Source of the DNA: Streptomyces sp. CHD11 | GTDB taxonomy: Bacteria > Actinomycetota > Actinomycetes > Streptomycetales > Streptomycetaceae | Assembly (NCBI RefSeq): GCF_018638295.1 | Contig: NZ_JABTTS010000007.1 | Span: 23,439-87,438 of the forward strand | Reading direction: 5' to 3' | DNA length: 64,000 nt | Shown: in pieces, positions 7,420 to 14,499 of the stretch | Layout: each line of letters begins with the position of its first letter | Numbering within the stretch: position 1 is the first letter of the stretch | Made by a program: the position numbers and the translations under genes | Notes under the pieces: model-generated | Told to the model about the DNA's origin: nothing | The model's input: the letters and a program-made list of their open reading frames with translations, nothing else | Database searches by the model: none

Positions 7420-8580
7420 GTGAAGAGGACGAACGAGGGCAGCGTCGGCGGGCAGCTGGGGGCGAATCTGCTCGCCCTGCGCAGCCACAACACCGCGCTC
7501 GTGCTGGATCTGCTGCGGACGGCGGGAGCGGAGGGCATCAGCCGGCTGGAACTCGCCGAGCGCACCGGGCTCACCCCGCAGGCGGTCAGCAAGATCACGG
7601 CGCGGCTGCGGGAGGACGGCCTCGCGGCGGACGCGGGCCGCCGGGCGTCCACCGGCGGCAAGCCGCGCACGGTGCTGCGCCTGGTGCCGGAGGCGGGGCA
7701 CGCGGTCGGCGTGCACCTGGACCGGGACGAGACGCGGGCGGTGCTGGTCGACCTCGACGGGACGGTGGTGGCCCGGCGGAGGGCTCCGCTGGACCTGGGC
7801 GCGGGGGCGGAGGCCGTACTGGCCGGGGTGGCCGGGGTGGTCGAGGAGTTGCGGGCGGACGTGGCGCCGCGGACGGGTGTGGCCGGGGGGCGGGCACCGC
7901 TGGGGGCCGGGGTCGCGTTGCCGGGGCCGCTCGATCACGCGACGGGCGTTCTGTACCGGGTCACCGGCTTTCCCGGGTGGGACGGCTTTCCGCTGCGGGA
8001 CGCGCTGGCGGAGCGGCTGGGGATGCCGGTGGCCGTCGACAAGGACACCAACGCGGCGGCGCTGGGGCTTGCGGTGGGCGGCGAGGGGGGTTCCTTCGCC
8101 TATCTGCACCTCGGTACGGGGCTGGGGGCGGGGCTGGTGATCGGGGGGAGCGTGTACCGGGGGGCGAGGACCGGGGCGGGGGAGTTCGGGCACCAGGTGA
8201 TCCAACTGGACGGGCCGGTGTGCGGATGCGGTGACCGGGGGTGCGTGGAGGCGCTCTGCCTCGGTGCCGTGGCTCGGGGCGAGACGGAGGAGGCGGCGCG
8301 GGTGCTCGGCGTCGGCGCGGCGAATCTGCTGGGGCTGCTGGACATCGACTGCGTTCTGCTCGGGGGCCGGACGGTCGAGGCGGAACGGGATGTGTTCGTG
8401 AGGGGGGTACGGGCGGTACTGGACGCACGGTCCCGGCGCACCGGGGACGCGGCGGTCCCGGTGAGGAGCACTTCCCGGGCGATTGCCGAGGACGCCGCCC
8501 AGTTGGTACTCGCGCCGGTGTTCGGGCGGCGGAACGGGCAGGAAGGCCGGCTCCCTGCGGGCCTTCCTGCTCCGGATTGA
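7420..8580 (+). CDS. ROK-family transcriptional repressor (NagC/XylR type)
   Basis: This 386-residue protein has an N-terminal winged HTH (GISRLELAERTGLTPQAVSKI, residues about 35-55) and a ROK sugar-kinase-like domain. It has the ATP/sugar-site motif HLGTGLGAGLVIGG and the ROK zinc motif CGCGDRGCVEA. The zinc cysteines are intact. ROK repressors release DNA on binding a sugar or sugar phosphate. GTG at 7420 is preferred over upstream codons because GGGGAG precedes it and upstream codons would run through the operator. The end of the gene contains a terminator-like hairpin. Confidence 0.9.
   Translation: MKRTNEGSVGGQLGANLLALRSHNTALVLDLLRTAGAEGISRLELAERTGLTPQAVSKITARLREDGLAADAGRRASTGGKPRTVLRLVPEAGHAVGVHLDRDETRAVLVDLDGTVVARRRAPLDLGAGAEAVLAGVAGVVEELRADVAPRTGVAGGRAPLGAGVALPGPLDHATGVLYRVTGFPGWDGFPLRDALAERLGMPVAVDKDTNAAALGLAVGGEGGSFAYLHLGTGLGAGLVIGGSVYRGARTGAGEFGHQVIQLDGPVCGCGDRGCVEALCLGAVARGETEEAARVLGVGAANLLGLLDIDCVLLGGRTVEAERDVFVRGVRAVLDARSRRTGDAAVPVRSTSRAIAEDAAQLVLAPVFGRRNGQEGRLPAGLPAPD
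8538..8570. terminator. Hairpin inside the 3' end of the ROK gene
   Basis: GCAGGAAGGCC (8538-8548) and GGCCTTCCTGC (8560-8570) are perfect 11-bp arms around an 11-bp loop, ending 7 bp before the stop codon. It is probably an intrinsic terminator embedded in the coding sequence; there is no U-tract, as is usual in Streptomyces. Confidence 0.6.
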
Positions 8581-8734
8581 ACCGGCTCGCCTCCCGCGTG
8601 CGTTGACATCTGTCGGCGGGACACTCAAGCGCTGCCGACGGCCGGGAGGGCTCCGGCCGCGGGGCCGATGGGGTCTATTCGAGGCGGCCGTGCCTGGTGA
8701 CGCTCTCCCATGTCCCCGTACCGAAGGAGTAGCC

Positions 8735-9244
8735 ATGACAGACGACGTCGATATGCCTGACGCCGAGCCGGACCCTTCCGTGAACAACCCCCTCTGGCAC
8801 AACGAGTTCATGGACCTGAGGGATCCCATGAACTTCGATGCCATGGAACAGACATATCTAGCACTGCAGATGGACAACATGGCGCTGGAAAACAGCCACA
8901 GTCCTGAAGGTCGCGAGCAGCATGACCGCAACGTTGCGGAAATGCAGGATATGTACCCTTATTATATCCAGGCATATAATTATCATCATGCACCGGAGAA
9001 TTATCGACCCGAAGCAATCCCGCCAAGTCTGGCAGTTCAGGCCGCGACTCCTCCGGATTCCCATTCACCGGAACGCGCGAACCAGAACCCGGTCGATGCC
9101 AGGCTTTTGACCGTCCAGTCAACCGCTGCACGGTCCAGGGCGACATCGGGGTCAGGGTCCAGGGCATCTGCGTCCGGGTCGTCATCGGCTCAGGCGGATC
9201 AAAAGGCTGGGCAGCCGCAGAAGAAGAAGCAAAAAAGGCGCTGA
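8735..9244 (+). CDS. Orphan acidic protein with Ser-rich linker and Lys/Arg tail
   Basis: I do not recognise this 169-residue protein. It begins MTDDVDMPDAEPDPSVNN and is acidic and Met/Tyr/His-rich to about residue 95 (MYPYYIQAYNYHHAPENY). A Ser/Ala-rich linker near residues 130-155 follows, and it ends QKKKQKRR. ATG at 8735 has a good GAAGGAG. GC is clearly lower than in its neighbours, with unusual codons such as TAT, AAT, CAT and ATA, suggesting acquisition or relaxed codon bias. There is no signal peptide or membrane helix. The basic tail could bind nucleic acid; it also resembles a monopartite nuclear-localisation signal. Both readings are speculative. Confidence 0.65.
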   Translation: MTDDVDMPDAEPDPSVNNPLWHNEFMDLRDPMNFDAMEQTYLALQMDNMALENSHSPEGREQHDRNVAEMQDMYPYYIQAYNYHHAPENYRPEAIPPSLAVQAATPPDSHSPERANQNPVDARLLTVQSTAARSRATSGSGSRASASGSSSAQADQKAGQPQKKKQKRR

Positions 9245-9457
9245 GCCAAGAGGGCGTGCCTTCCACCCGCAGTTTCCGCGGCCGGGAACCCTCGGCACCA
9301 GCAGGAACGCGCTCGGTCCGGCACGGTGCATCCGGTGCCGGCGGGAGCCCGTGGGCCCCGCTACCCCCGCGCCGAGCGGTAGCGGCCGTTCCCTCGTGAT
9401 CCGGGTCTGTTTAGGCTGGGGCGCACGCAGGACCGCGTAGGGCAGGAGATCCCGCAC
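9245..9457. other. Intergenic region, no gene seen
   Basis: The sequence returns to high GC. I see no gene, strong hairpin or clear promoter, apart from the ribosome-binding site AGGAG before the HAD gene. Confidence 0.5.
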
Positions 9458-10237
9458 ATGGCAGACCGCAAGCCGATCGCATCGTGGCTCACCGACATGG
9501 ACGGGGTGCTGATCCACGAGGGCGTACCGATTCCCGGCGCCGACGCCTTCATCAAGAAGCTGCGCGAGTCGGGCAAGCCCTTCCTGGTTCTCACCAACAA
9601 CTCGATCTACACCGGACGCGATCTGCACGCCCGGCTGCGCCGCATGGGACTGGAGGTCCCGATCGAGAACATCTGGACCTCCGCGCTCGCCACCGCCCAG
9701 TTCCTGGACGACCAGCGTCCCGGCGGCTCGGCGTACGTCATCGGCGAGGCCGGGCTCACCACCGCGCTGCACGACATCGGCTACATCCTCACCGACCACG
9801 CACCCGACTACGTGGTCCTGGGCGAGACGCGGACGTACTCGTTCGAGGCCATGACGAAGGCGGTCCGCCTCATCAACGACGGCGCCCGTTTCATCTGTAC
9901 CAACCCCGACGAGACCGGCCCCTCCGCCGAGGGCCCCCTCCCGGCGACCGGCGCGGTGGCCGCGCTCATCACCAAGGCGACCGGCAAGCAGCCCTACTTC
10001 GCGGGCAAGCCGAACCCGCTGATGATGCGCACCGGGCTCAACACCATCGGGGCCCACTCCGAGAGCAGCGCGATGATCGGCGACCGCATGGACACCGACG
10101 TCCTGGCGGGCATCGAGGCCGGGATGCAGACGTTCCTGGTGCTCACCGGCCTGACCCGGCCGGAGCAGGTGGAGAACTTCCCGTACCGGCCGTCGAAGGT
10201 CGTCGACTCCATCGCGGACCTCGTCGACCTGATCTGA
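9458..10237 (+). CDS. HAD-IIA family phosphatase (NagD-like)
   Basis: This 259-residue HAD hydrolase carries motif I as WLTDMDGVLIHEG (nucleophile Asp near residue 14), motif II FLVLTNNS, a type IIA cap between motifs II and III (YVVLGETRTYSFEAM), Lys in YFAGKPNPLMM, and motif IV MIGDRMDTDVLAG. Bacterial NagD dephosphorylates nucleoside monophosphates, especially UMP; relatives act on p-nitrophenyl phosphate or glycerol phosphate. The exact substrate is not readable here. ATG follows AGGAG by 8 bases. It seems monocistronic. Confidence 0.88.
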   Translation: MADRKPIASWLTDMDGVLIHEGVPIPGADAFIKKLRESGKPFLVLTNNSIYTGRDLHARLRRMGLEVPIENIWTSALATAQFLDDQRPGGSAYVIGEAGLTTALHDIGYILTDHAPDYVVLGETRTYSFEAMTKAVRLINDGARFICTNPDETGPSAEGPLPATGAVAALITKATGKQPYFAGKPNPLMMRTGLNTIGAHSESSAMIGDRMDTDVLAGIEAGMQTFLVLTGLTRPEQVENFPYRPSKVVDSIADLVDLI

Positions 10238-10327
10238 CGAGGTTCACCCGTACGGAGTAATCGTCGTGGGCGCGAGGATGCGGGGCCGGGCCCTTCGGGG
10301 GACCCTCCAGGTGTCTGGAGGTTCACG

Positions 10328-10987
10328 ATGGGTTCGCAGCGTGTCACCCTCCGTGCGGGTGAGGGGGATCAGGAACGGCTCCCGTCCGGCACCGGGCGGC
10401 TGCTCGCCGCAGTCGCCTGGCTGGTGCTGCTGCTCGGGCTGTGGCTGTGGGGCGGCGGTGGGCCGGACGGCGTACCCGCCGGGACCGCCGGACCCGTCAC
10501 CGGCGACATGGCGGCGGCCGGGCGGCCGCCCCGGCCCGAACCGGCCGCCGTCAACGGCGCGGCACCCCGCCGTCTCGACATCCCCGCTCTCGGGATCCAG
10601 GCACCCGTCGTCGCCCGTGACCTCGACGAACAGGGCGCCCTGAAGCCGGCCGGCCGGACGGGCTCGGTCGCCTGGTACGCGGACGGGGCGGCCCCGGGCG
10701 CGTCCGGCACCGCGCTGATGGCGGGACCGGCCGGTACCGGGGCCGGAGTCGCCGCCGGTCAGGAGATCCGGGTGGTCCGTGCGGACGGCGAGGTCGTCAC
10801 CTTCACCGTGGAGGACGTCCGGGCCGCCGGCCGGGACGCGGCCGACGCCCGGCAGATCTCCGCTCCCCCCGGCGACGGGCGGCGGGCCGGACTCCGCCTG
10901 ATCACCTGCGGCGGCAGCTCCGCCCCGGCGCCCGCCGGCGCCTGCACGGCCCCCGTGATCGTCTCCGCGTACCCGGCCGGCGCCTGA
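10328..10987 (+). CDS. Class F sortase-like protein lacking the catalytic His and Arg
   Basis: The 219-residue protein has one N-terminal membrane anchor (LLAAVAWLVLLLGLWLW, residues 25-41), a Pro/Ala-rich stalk and a sortase beta-barrel starting at RLDIPALGIQAPVV. The catalytic Cys is present (Cys194 in LRLITCGG). Where class F sortases have the His (usually in a VGHVD-like strand), this protein reads ALMAGPAG (residues 129-136). The whole protein contains no histidine, and no Arg follows Cys194. Transpeptidation by the usual Cys-His-Arg triad is therefore not expected. It could bind a sorting signal or partner without catalysis. No LPXTG substrate gene is next to it. Confidence 0.82.
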   Translation: MGSQRVTLRAGEGDQERLPSGTGRLLAAVAWLVLLLGLWLWGGGGPDGVPAGTAGPVTGDMAAAGRPPRPEPAAVNGAAPRRLDIPALGIQAPVVARDLDEQGALKPAGRTGSVAWYADGAAPGASGTALMAGPAGTGAGVAAGQEIRVVRADGEVVTFTVEDVRAAGRDAADARQISAPPGDGRRAGLRLITCGGSSAPAPAGACTAPVIVSAYPAGA

Positions 10988-11259
10988 GCCCCGGCACGCG
11001 GAGCGGGCGGACGTGGTGACGGCCCTCGGGCGCGCGCTGCGTCCCCGGGTGACCGGTGGCGGGCCGGTGCTCGCGGCTGCGACTCCAGGCCGAAAGCCGA
11101 GCCCGCGCCCAGGGGTTGACGCACACCGGGCGGACCGGACCGGGAGGGCGGGCTGTAACAGCCGGTGGACAAGGCGGGCTCGGCTTCGTGGCGGTCGTGG
11201 CACGTATGCCAGGATTGGGGCTCCGCACACATGGAACAAGTGCACCCAAGGGGGGTTGG
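10988..11259. other. Upstream region of the GH6 gene
   Basis: No gene is supported here. It is the probable 5' regulatory region of the GH6 lipoprotein gene, whose ATG at 11260 is preceded by a G-rich tract (AAGGGGGG). Confidence 0.4.
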
Positions 11260-12300
11260 ATGTACGGCAGCAGGGGGGTCGGGGCGTTCGCCGGGAGGCG
11301 GGCGTCCGCAGTGGTGCTGGGGGCGGCACTGCTGATCACGGGATGTTCGTCCGGCGACGGTGACGGCGAGGAGGACGGCCGGGGCGAGGCGGCCGGCGCG
11401 GGCATCACGCAGCAGCCGAAGGAGAACGACCCCTTCTGGGTCAACCCCGACGGTCTGTCCGCGCGCAAGGTCGCCGAACTGCGGCAGGACGGCAAGGAGA
11501 CGGAGGCCGAGCAGATCCGCAAGATCGCCGAGCAGCCCGTCGCCGAGTGGATCAGCCCGGAGAACCCGGAGGAGCAGGCCCGCGATCACACCGAGGGGGC
11601 CGAGAAGGCCGAGCGCACCGCGCTGCTGGTCCTCTACAACATCCCGCACCGCGACTGCGGCCAGTACTCGCAGGGCGGTGCCCCCGACGGTGACGCCTAC
11701 CGCGACTTCGTCGACGGAGTCGCCCGGGGGATCGGAGACCGGTCGGCGACGGTGATCCTCGAGCCGGACGCGGTGCTGCACCTGGTGGACGGCTGCACCC
11801 CGGAGCAGTTCCACGAGGAGCGCTACGACCTGCTCAGCGGCGCCGTCGCCAAGCTCAAGGGCCTGAAGAACACGAAGGTGTACCTCGACGCGGGCAACGC
11901 CGGCTGGGGCAACCCGGACCAGATCTTCGACCCGCTCAAGCGGGCGGGCATCGACCAGGCCGACGGCTTCTCGGTGAACGTGTCGAACTTCTACTCCACC
12001 GAGGACTCCATCGCCTACGGCAAGCAGCTCTCCGCCAAGGTGGGCGACAAGCCGTTCGTCATCGACACCAGCCGCAACGGCAACGGCCCCTACACCGAGG
12101 GCGCCCCGGACGAACGCTGGTGCAACCCGCCCGGCCGCGCGCTCGGCGAGACCCCGACCGTCAAGACGGCCGACCCCCTCGTCGACGCCTACCTGTGGAT
12201 CAAACGCCCGGGAGAGTCGGACGGCGAGTGCAAGGGCGGCCCCCAGGCCGGCCAATGGTGGGAGGCCTACGCCCTGGAACTGGCCAAGGGCTCCAGCTAA
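11260..12300 (+). CDS. cslZ: Glycoside hydrolase family 6 lipoprotein (CslZ-like endoglucanase)
   Basis: This 346-residue protein has a lipoprotein signal (VVLGAALLITGCSS, lipobox LITGC, Cys28). The GH6 catalytic domain has VLYNIPHRDCGQYS and ATVILEPDAVLHLVDGC, which carry the two conserved Asp residues, followed by VIDTSRNGNG and the late WCNPPGRALG. GH6 enzymes cleave beta-1,4-glucans with inversion. Its place beside glxA and cslA matches the S. coelicolor locus, where the GH6 gene is called cslZ and is thought to trim the CslA glycan at hyphal tips. Here it converges on glxA. ATG at 11260 is required for a compact lipoprotein signal. Confidence 0.88.
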   Translation: MYGSRGVGAFAGRRASAVVLGAALLITGCSSGDGDGEEDGRGEAAGAGITQQPKENDPFWVNPDGLSARKVAELRQDGKETEAEQIRKIAEQPVAEWISPENPEEQARDHTEGAEKAERTALLVLYNIPHRDCGQYSQGGAPDGDAYRDFVDGVARGIGDRSATVILEPDAVLHLVDGCTPEQFHEERYDLLSGAVAKLKGLKNTKVYLDAGNAGWGNPDQIFDPLKRAGIDQADGFSVNVSNFYSTEDSIAYGKQLSAKVGDKPFVIDTSRNGNGPYTEGAPDERWCNPPGRALGETPTVKTADPLVDAYLWIKRPGESDGECKGGPQAGQWWEAYALELAKGSS

Positions 12301-12305
12301 CGCAA

Positions 12306-12335
12306 GTTCCCCGCGCCCCAAGGGGCGCGGGGAAC
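12306..12335. terminator. Bidirectional terminator hairpin after the GH6 gene
   Basis: GTTCCCCGCGCCCC, AA, GGGGCGCGGGGAAC is a perfect 14-bp stem with a 2-base centre, six bases after the GH6 stop codon. It is the usual Streptomyces U-less terminator form and merges into the repeat array that follows. Confidence 0.8.
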
Positions 12336-12515
12336 CGCGCGACCAACCACCACGCCCCCGCGCCTTCCGGGGGCGCGGGGAACTGCGCGACCGGCCCCCA
12401 CCGGACCCGCACTTTCCTGGGGCGCGGGGAACTGCGCGACCAACCACCACGCACCCGCACCCTCCTGGGGCGCGGGGAACTGCGCGACCGGCCCCCACCG
12501 GACCCGCAGCAGAAC
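12322..12515 (+). repeat. Four-copy 48-bp intergenic repeat (A-B-A-B)
   Basis: GGGGCGCGGGGAACTGCGCGACC-like units start at 12322, 12370, 12419 and 12467. Copies 1 and 3 are followed by AACCACCACGC, copies 2 and 4 by GGCCCCCACCGGACCCGCA, so the real unit is a 97-bp dimer present twice. This GC-rich element is common between Streptomyces genes. It lies between convergent genes and may act in termination. Confidence 0.9.
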
Positions 12516-12558
12516 CCCCGCCCCAACACCCCCCCCAGCCAGCGCAGCCAGCGCAGCG

Positions 12559-14499
12559 TTACGGCACCTGCACCCACCGCGCCTTGCTGGGCGTCCCGTC
12601 GCCCGTGTTGGCGAAGAGCATGTACCAGCCCGACTGCACCAGATTCCGGTTCTCCGGCACCGTCACGGTGAGCTTGTCGCCCTCCGCCTCGAAGTCCAGC
12701 GCGATGGAGCGCTGGTCCACGTCGGTGACGTGGGTGGACGCGCTCGGCCGGATCAGCCGGACGCTCTCGATGGCGGCCGCGTCCTTCGAGGTGAAGGTGC
12801 CGGACTCACCGCGCTCGATGGTCTCCGGCCCGCCCGACAGCTCGGGCTGCCCCTCCTCGCCGTACAGGTAGGGCGGCGTGTAGATCTCGATGCGCTGCTC
12901 GAACTCGCCCGGCTTGGTGTTGGCCTTGTCGGCGTAGAGCGAGTCGGACCCGAAGAACATCAGGCGGCCGTCGGGCAGCAGGATCGAGCCCGAGTGGTAG
13001 TTGCGTCCCACCAGCGGGTCGGCGACCCGCTTGAGCTCGTTCGCCTCCGCGTCGTAGATCCTCGCCTCGAGGATGTTGGAGTCGCCGCGCCCGCGGTAGT
13101 CCTCCGAGCCGCCGGAGATCAGCACGTCGTCGTTGGGCAGGATCGAGGCCTGCGGGTAACGGGTGCCCTTGTCCAGCGAGGGGCCGTCGACGAACTTCGG
13201 GTCGTCGGCCTTGAGGTCGACGATCCGGGTCTTCTCACTGGCCAGCTTGGACTCGCCGACCCCGCCGCCGCCGATCACCATGTACTTCTCGTCCTGCGCC
13301 GGCGGCAGCAGCACCGTGTTGGACGTCTCCATCATGTCCGGGTCGCTGAGGCCGGGGACCTTCTTGAACTTGTAGGTGTCGATGTCCCAGACGCCCGGGT
13401 CGCGGCCCACGTCGTCCGGCCCGTAGCCCGCGTTGGAGCCCGAGTAGAAGATCTTGCCGTTCTGCATCAGGAACAGCGCCGGGTACGTCGGGAACTGCCG
13501 GACCTTGCCGGTGTAGCTCCACTTCTTGGTCTCCGGGTCGTAGACCTCGTTCTTGCCCGGGACCAGCTGGCCGATGTCGTCGAGGCCGGAGACGCTGAGG
13601 ATCTTCCCGTCGCTCAGGGTGGTGAGCGTCGGGTACCAGCGGGACTCCTTCATCGGGTCGACCTTGATGTACTTCTCGGCGACCGGGTCGAACTCGAAGG
13701 CGTCGTCGATGCCCTGGAAGTCCTTCTTGTCCAGGGCGAGCTTCTCGGCGATGCCGTACGTGTTCTTCGCGTCCTCGCCCTTCAGGCCCCGCACGGTGTA
13801 GTTGTCCTGGGTGCCGGTGGCGTACTTGTTGCCGTTCTTCTGCGCCTCGACGTAGGTACGGCCGTAGCCCGGGGTGTTGCCCAGGAACTCCCCGGTCTCC
13901 GGGTCGAAGTTCTTCTTCGCGCGCGGGACGAGCACCGGGTCCTTCGAGACGAAGGTCTTGCCGTTCTCCTTGCCCACGAACTTGGTGCCGGCCGGCAGGG
14001 TGATCGGCTTGTCCGGGTTCTCGTTGTGGACGACCATCAGGCCGCCCGCCTTCTTCACGTCACCCTTGAGCTTCTCGTACCGCTTCGTGCCGCCCGCGAT
14101 GAGCAGGTTGCCGTTGGCCAGCTGGGTGTGGCCGGTGCAGAACAGGTCGGTGGGTGTCGGCACCTTCTTGATGGTCCCCTTGACCGGGTCCCAGATCCGG
14201 GTGTCGTACCGCTTGGCGTCGAAGTTGTCCTGGTCGTTCCCCGACCCCGCGACGAGCAGCACCTTGCCGGTGCGCAGCAGCGCCGCGTGAATGGTGTTCT
14301 GCCGGTACTCCTCGGGAAACTCGACGGTCTCCCACTTGCCGTTCGCGGCCTTGTACTCAGGCTGGTTGATCTTGTACTGGTGGTATTTCTCGGTGCCGAA
14401 GCGGTACAGCCACGGACCGTTCATCCCGGCCAGCGCTAGTACCACCGCCGTGCCTATCGCGATCCGACGGGCGCGGCGGCGGCCTGCACGGTCAGTCAT
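12559..14499 (-). CDS. glxA: GlxA-type mononuclear copper-radical oxidase
   Basis: This 646-residue galactose-oxidase-like protein is anchored by an N-terminal helix (IAIGTAVVLALAGM) after a basic stretch. Kelch beta-propeller repeats follow, then a C-terminal DUF1929 early-set domain. Active-site features are readable: Cys in DLFCTGHTQL for the thioether crosslink, Tyr in SRWYPTLTTL, Tyr-His in RNYHSGSILL and the late His in STHVTDVDQRS. In Streptomyces GlxA cooperates with CslA in depositing a beta-glucan-like polymer at hyphal tips, and copper maturation of GlxA is needed for morphological development. ATG overlaps the cslA TGA by four bases (ATGA), so the two are coupled. Confidence 0.95.
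   Translation of the reverse strand: MTDRAGRRRARRIAIGTAVVLALAGMNGPWLYRFGTEKYHQYKINQPEYKAANGKWETVEFPEEYRQNTIHAALLRTGKVLLVAGSGNDQDNFDAKRYDTRIWDPVKGTIKKVPTPTDLFCTGHTQLANGNLLIAGGTKRYEKLKGDVKKAGGLMVVHNENPDKPITLPAGTKFVGKENGKTFVSKDPVLVPRAKKNFDPETGEFLGNTPGYGRTYVEAQKNGNKYATGTQDNYTVRGLKGEDAKNTYGIAEKLALDKKDFQGIDDAFEFDPVAEKYIKVDPMKESRWYPTLTTLSDGKILSVSGLDDIGQLVPGKNEVYDPETKKWSYTGKVRQFPTYPALFLMQNGKIFYSGSNAGYGPDDVGRDPGVWDIDTYKFKKVPGLSDPDMMETSNTVLLPPAQDEKYMVIGGGGVGESKLASEKTRIVDLKADDPKFVDGPSLDKGTRYPQASILPNDDVLISGGSEDYRGRGDSNILEARIYDAEANELKRVADPLVGRNYHSGSILLPDGRLMFFGSDSLYADKANTKPGEFEQRIEIYTPPYLYGEEGQPELSGGPETIERGESGTFTSKDAAAIESVRLIRPSASTHVTDVDQRSIALDFEAEGDKLTVTVPENRNLVQSGWYMLFANTGDGTPSKARWVQVP

Noticed and set aside
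12322..12515. CRISPR array
   Set aside because: The regular 48-bp spacing comes from alternating repeated spacers with no unique spacers and no cas genes. The Cas4-like nuclease at 56.5-57.7 kb is linked to a helicase, not to Cas1/Cas2.
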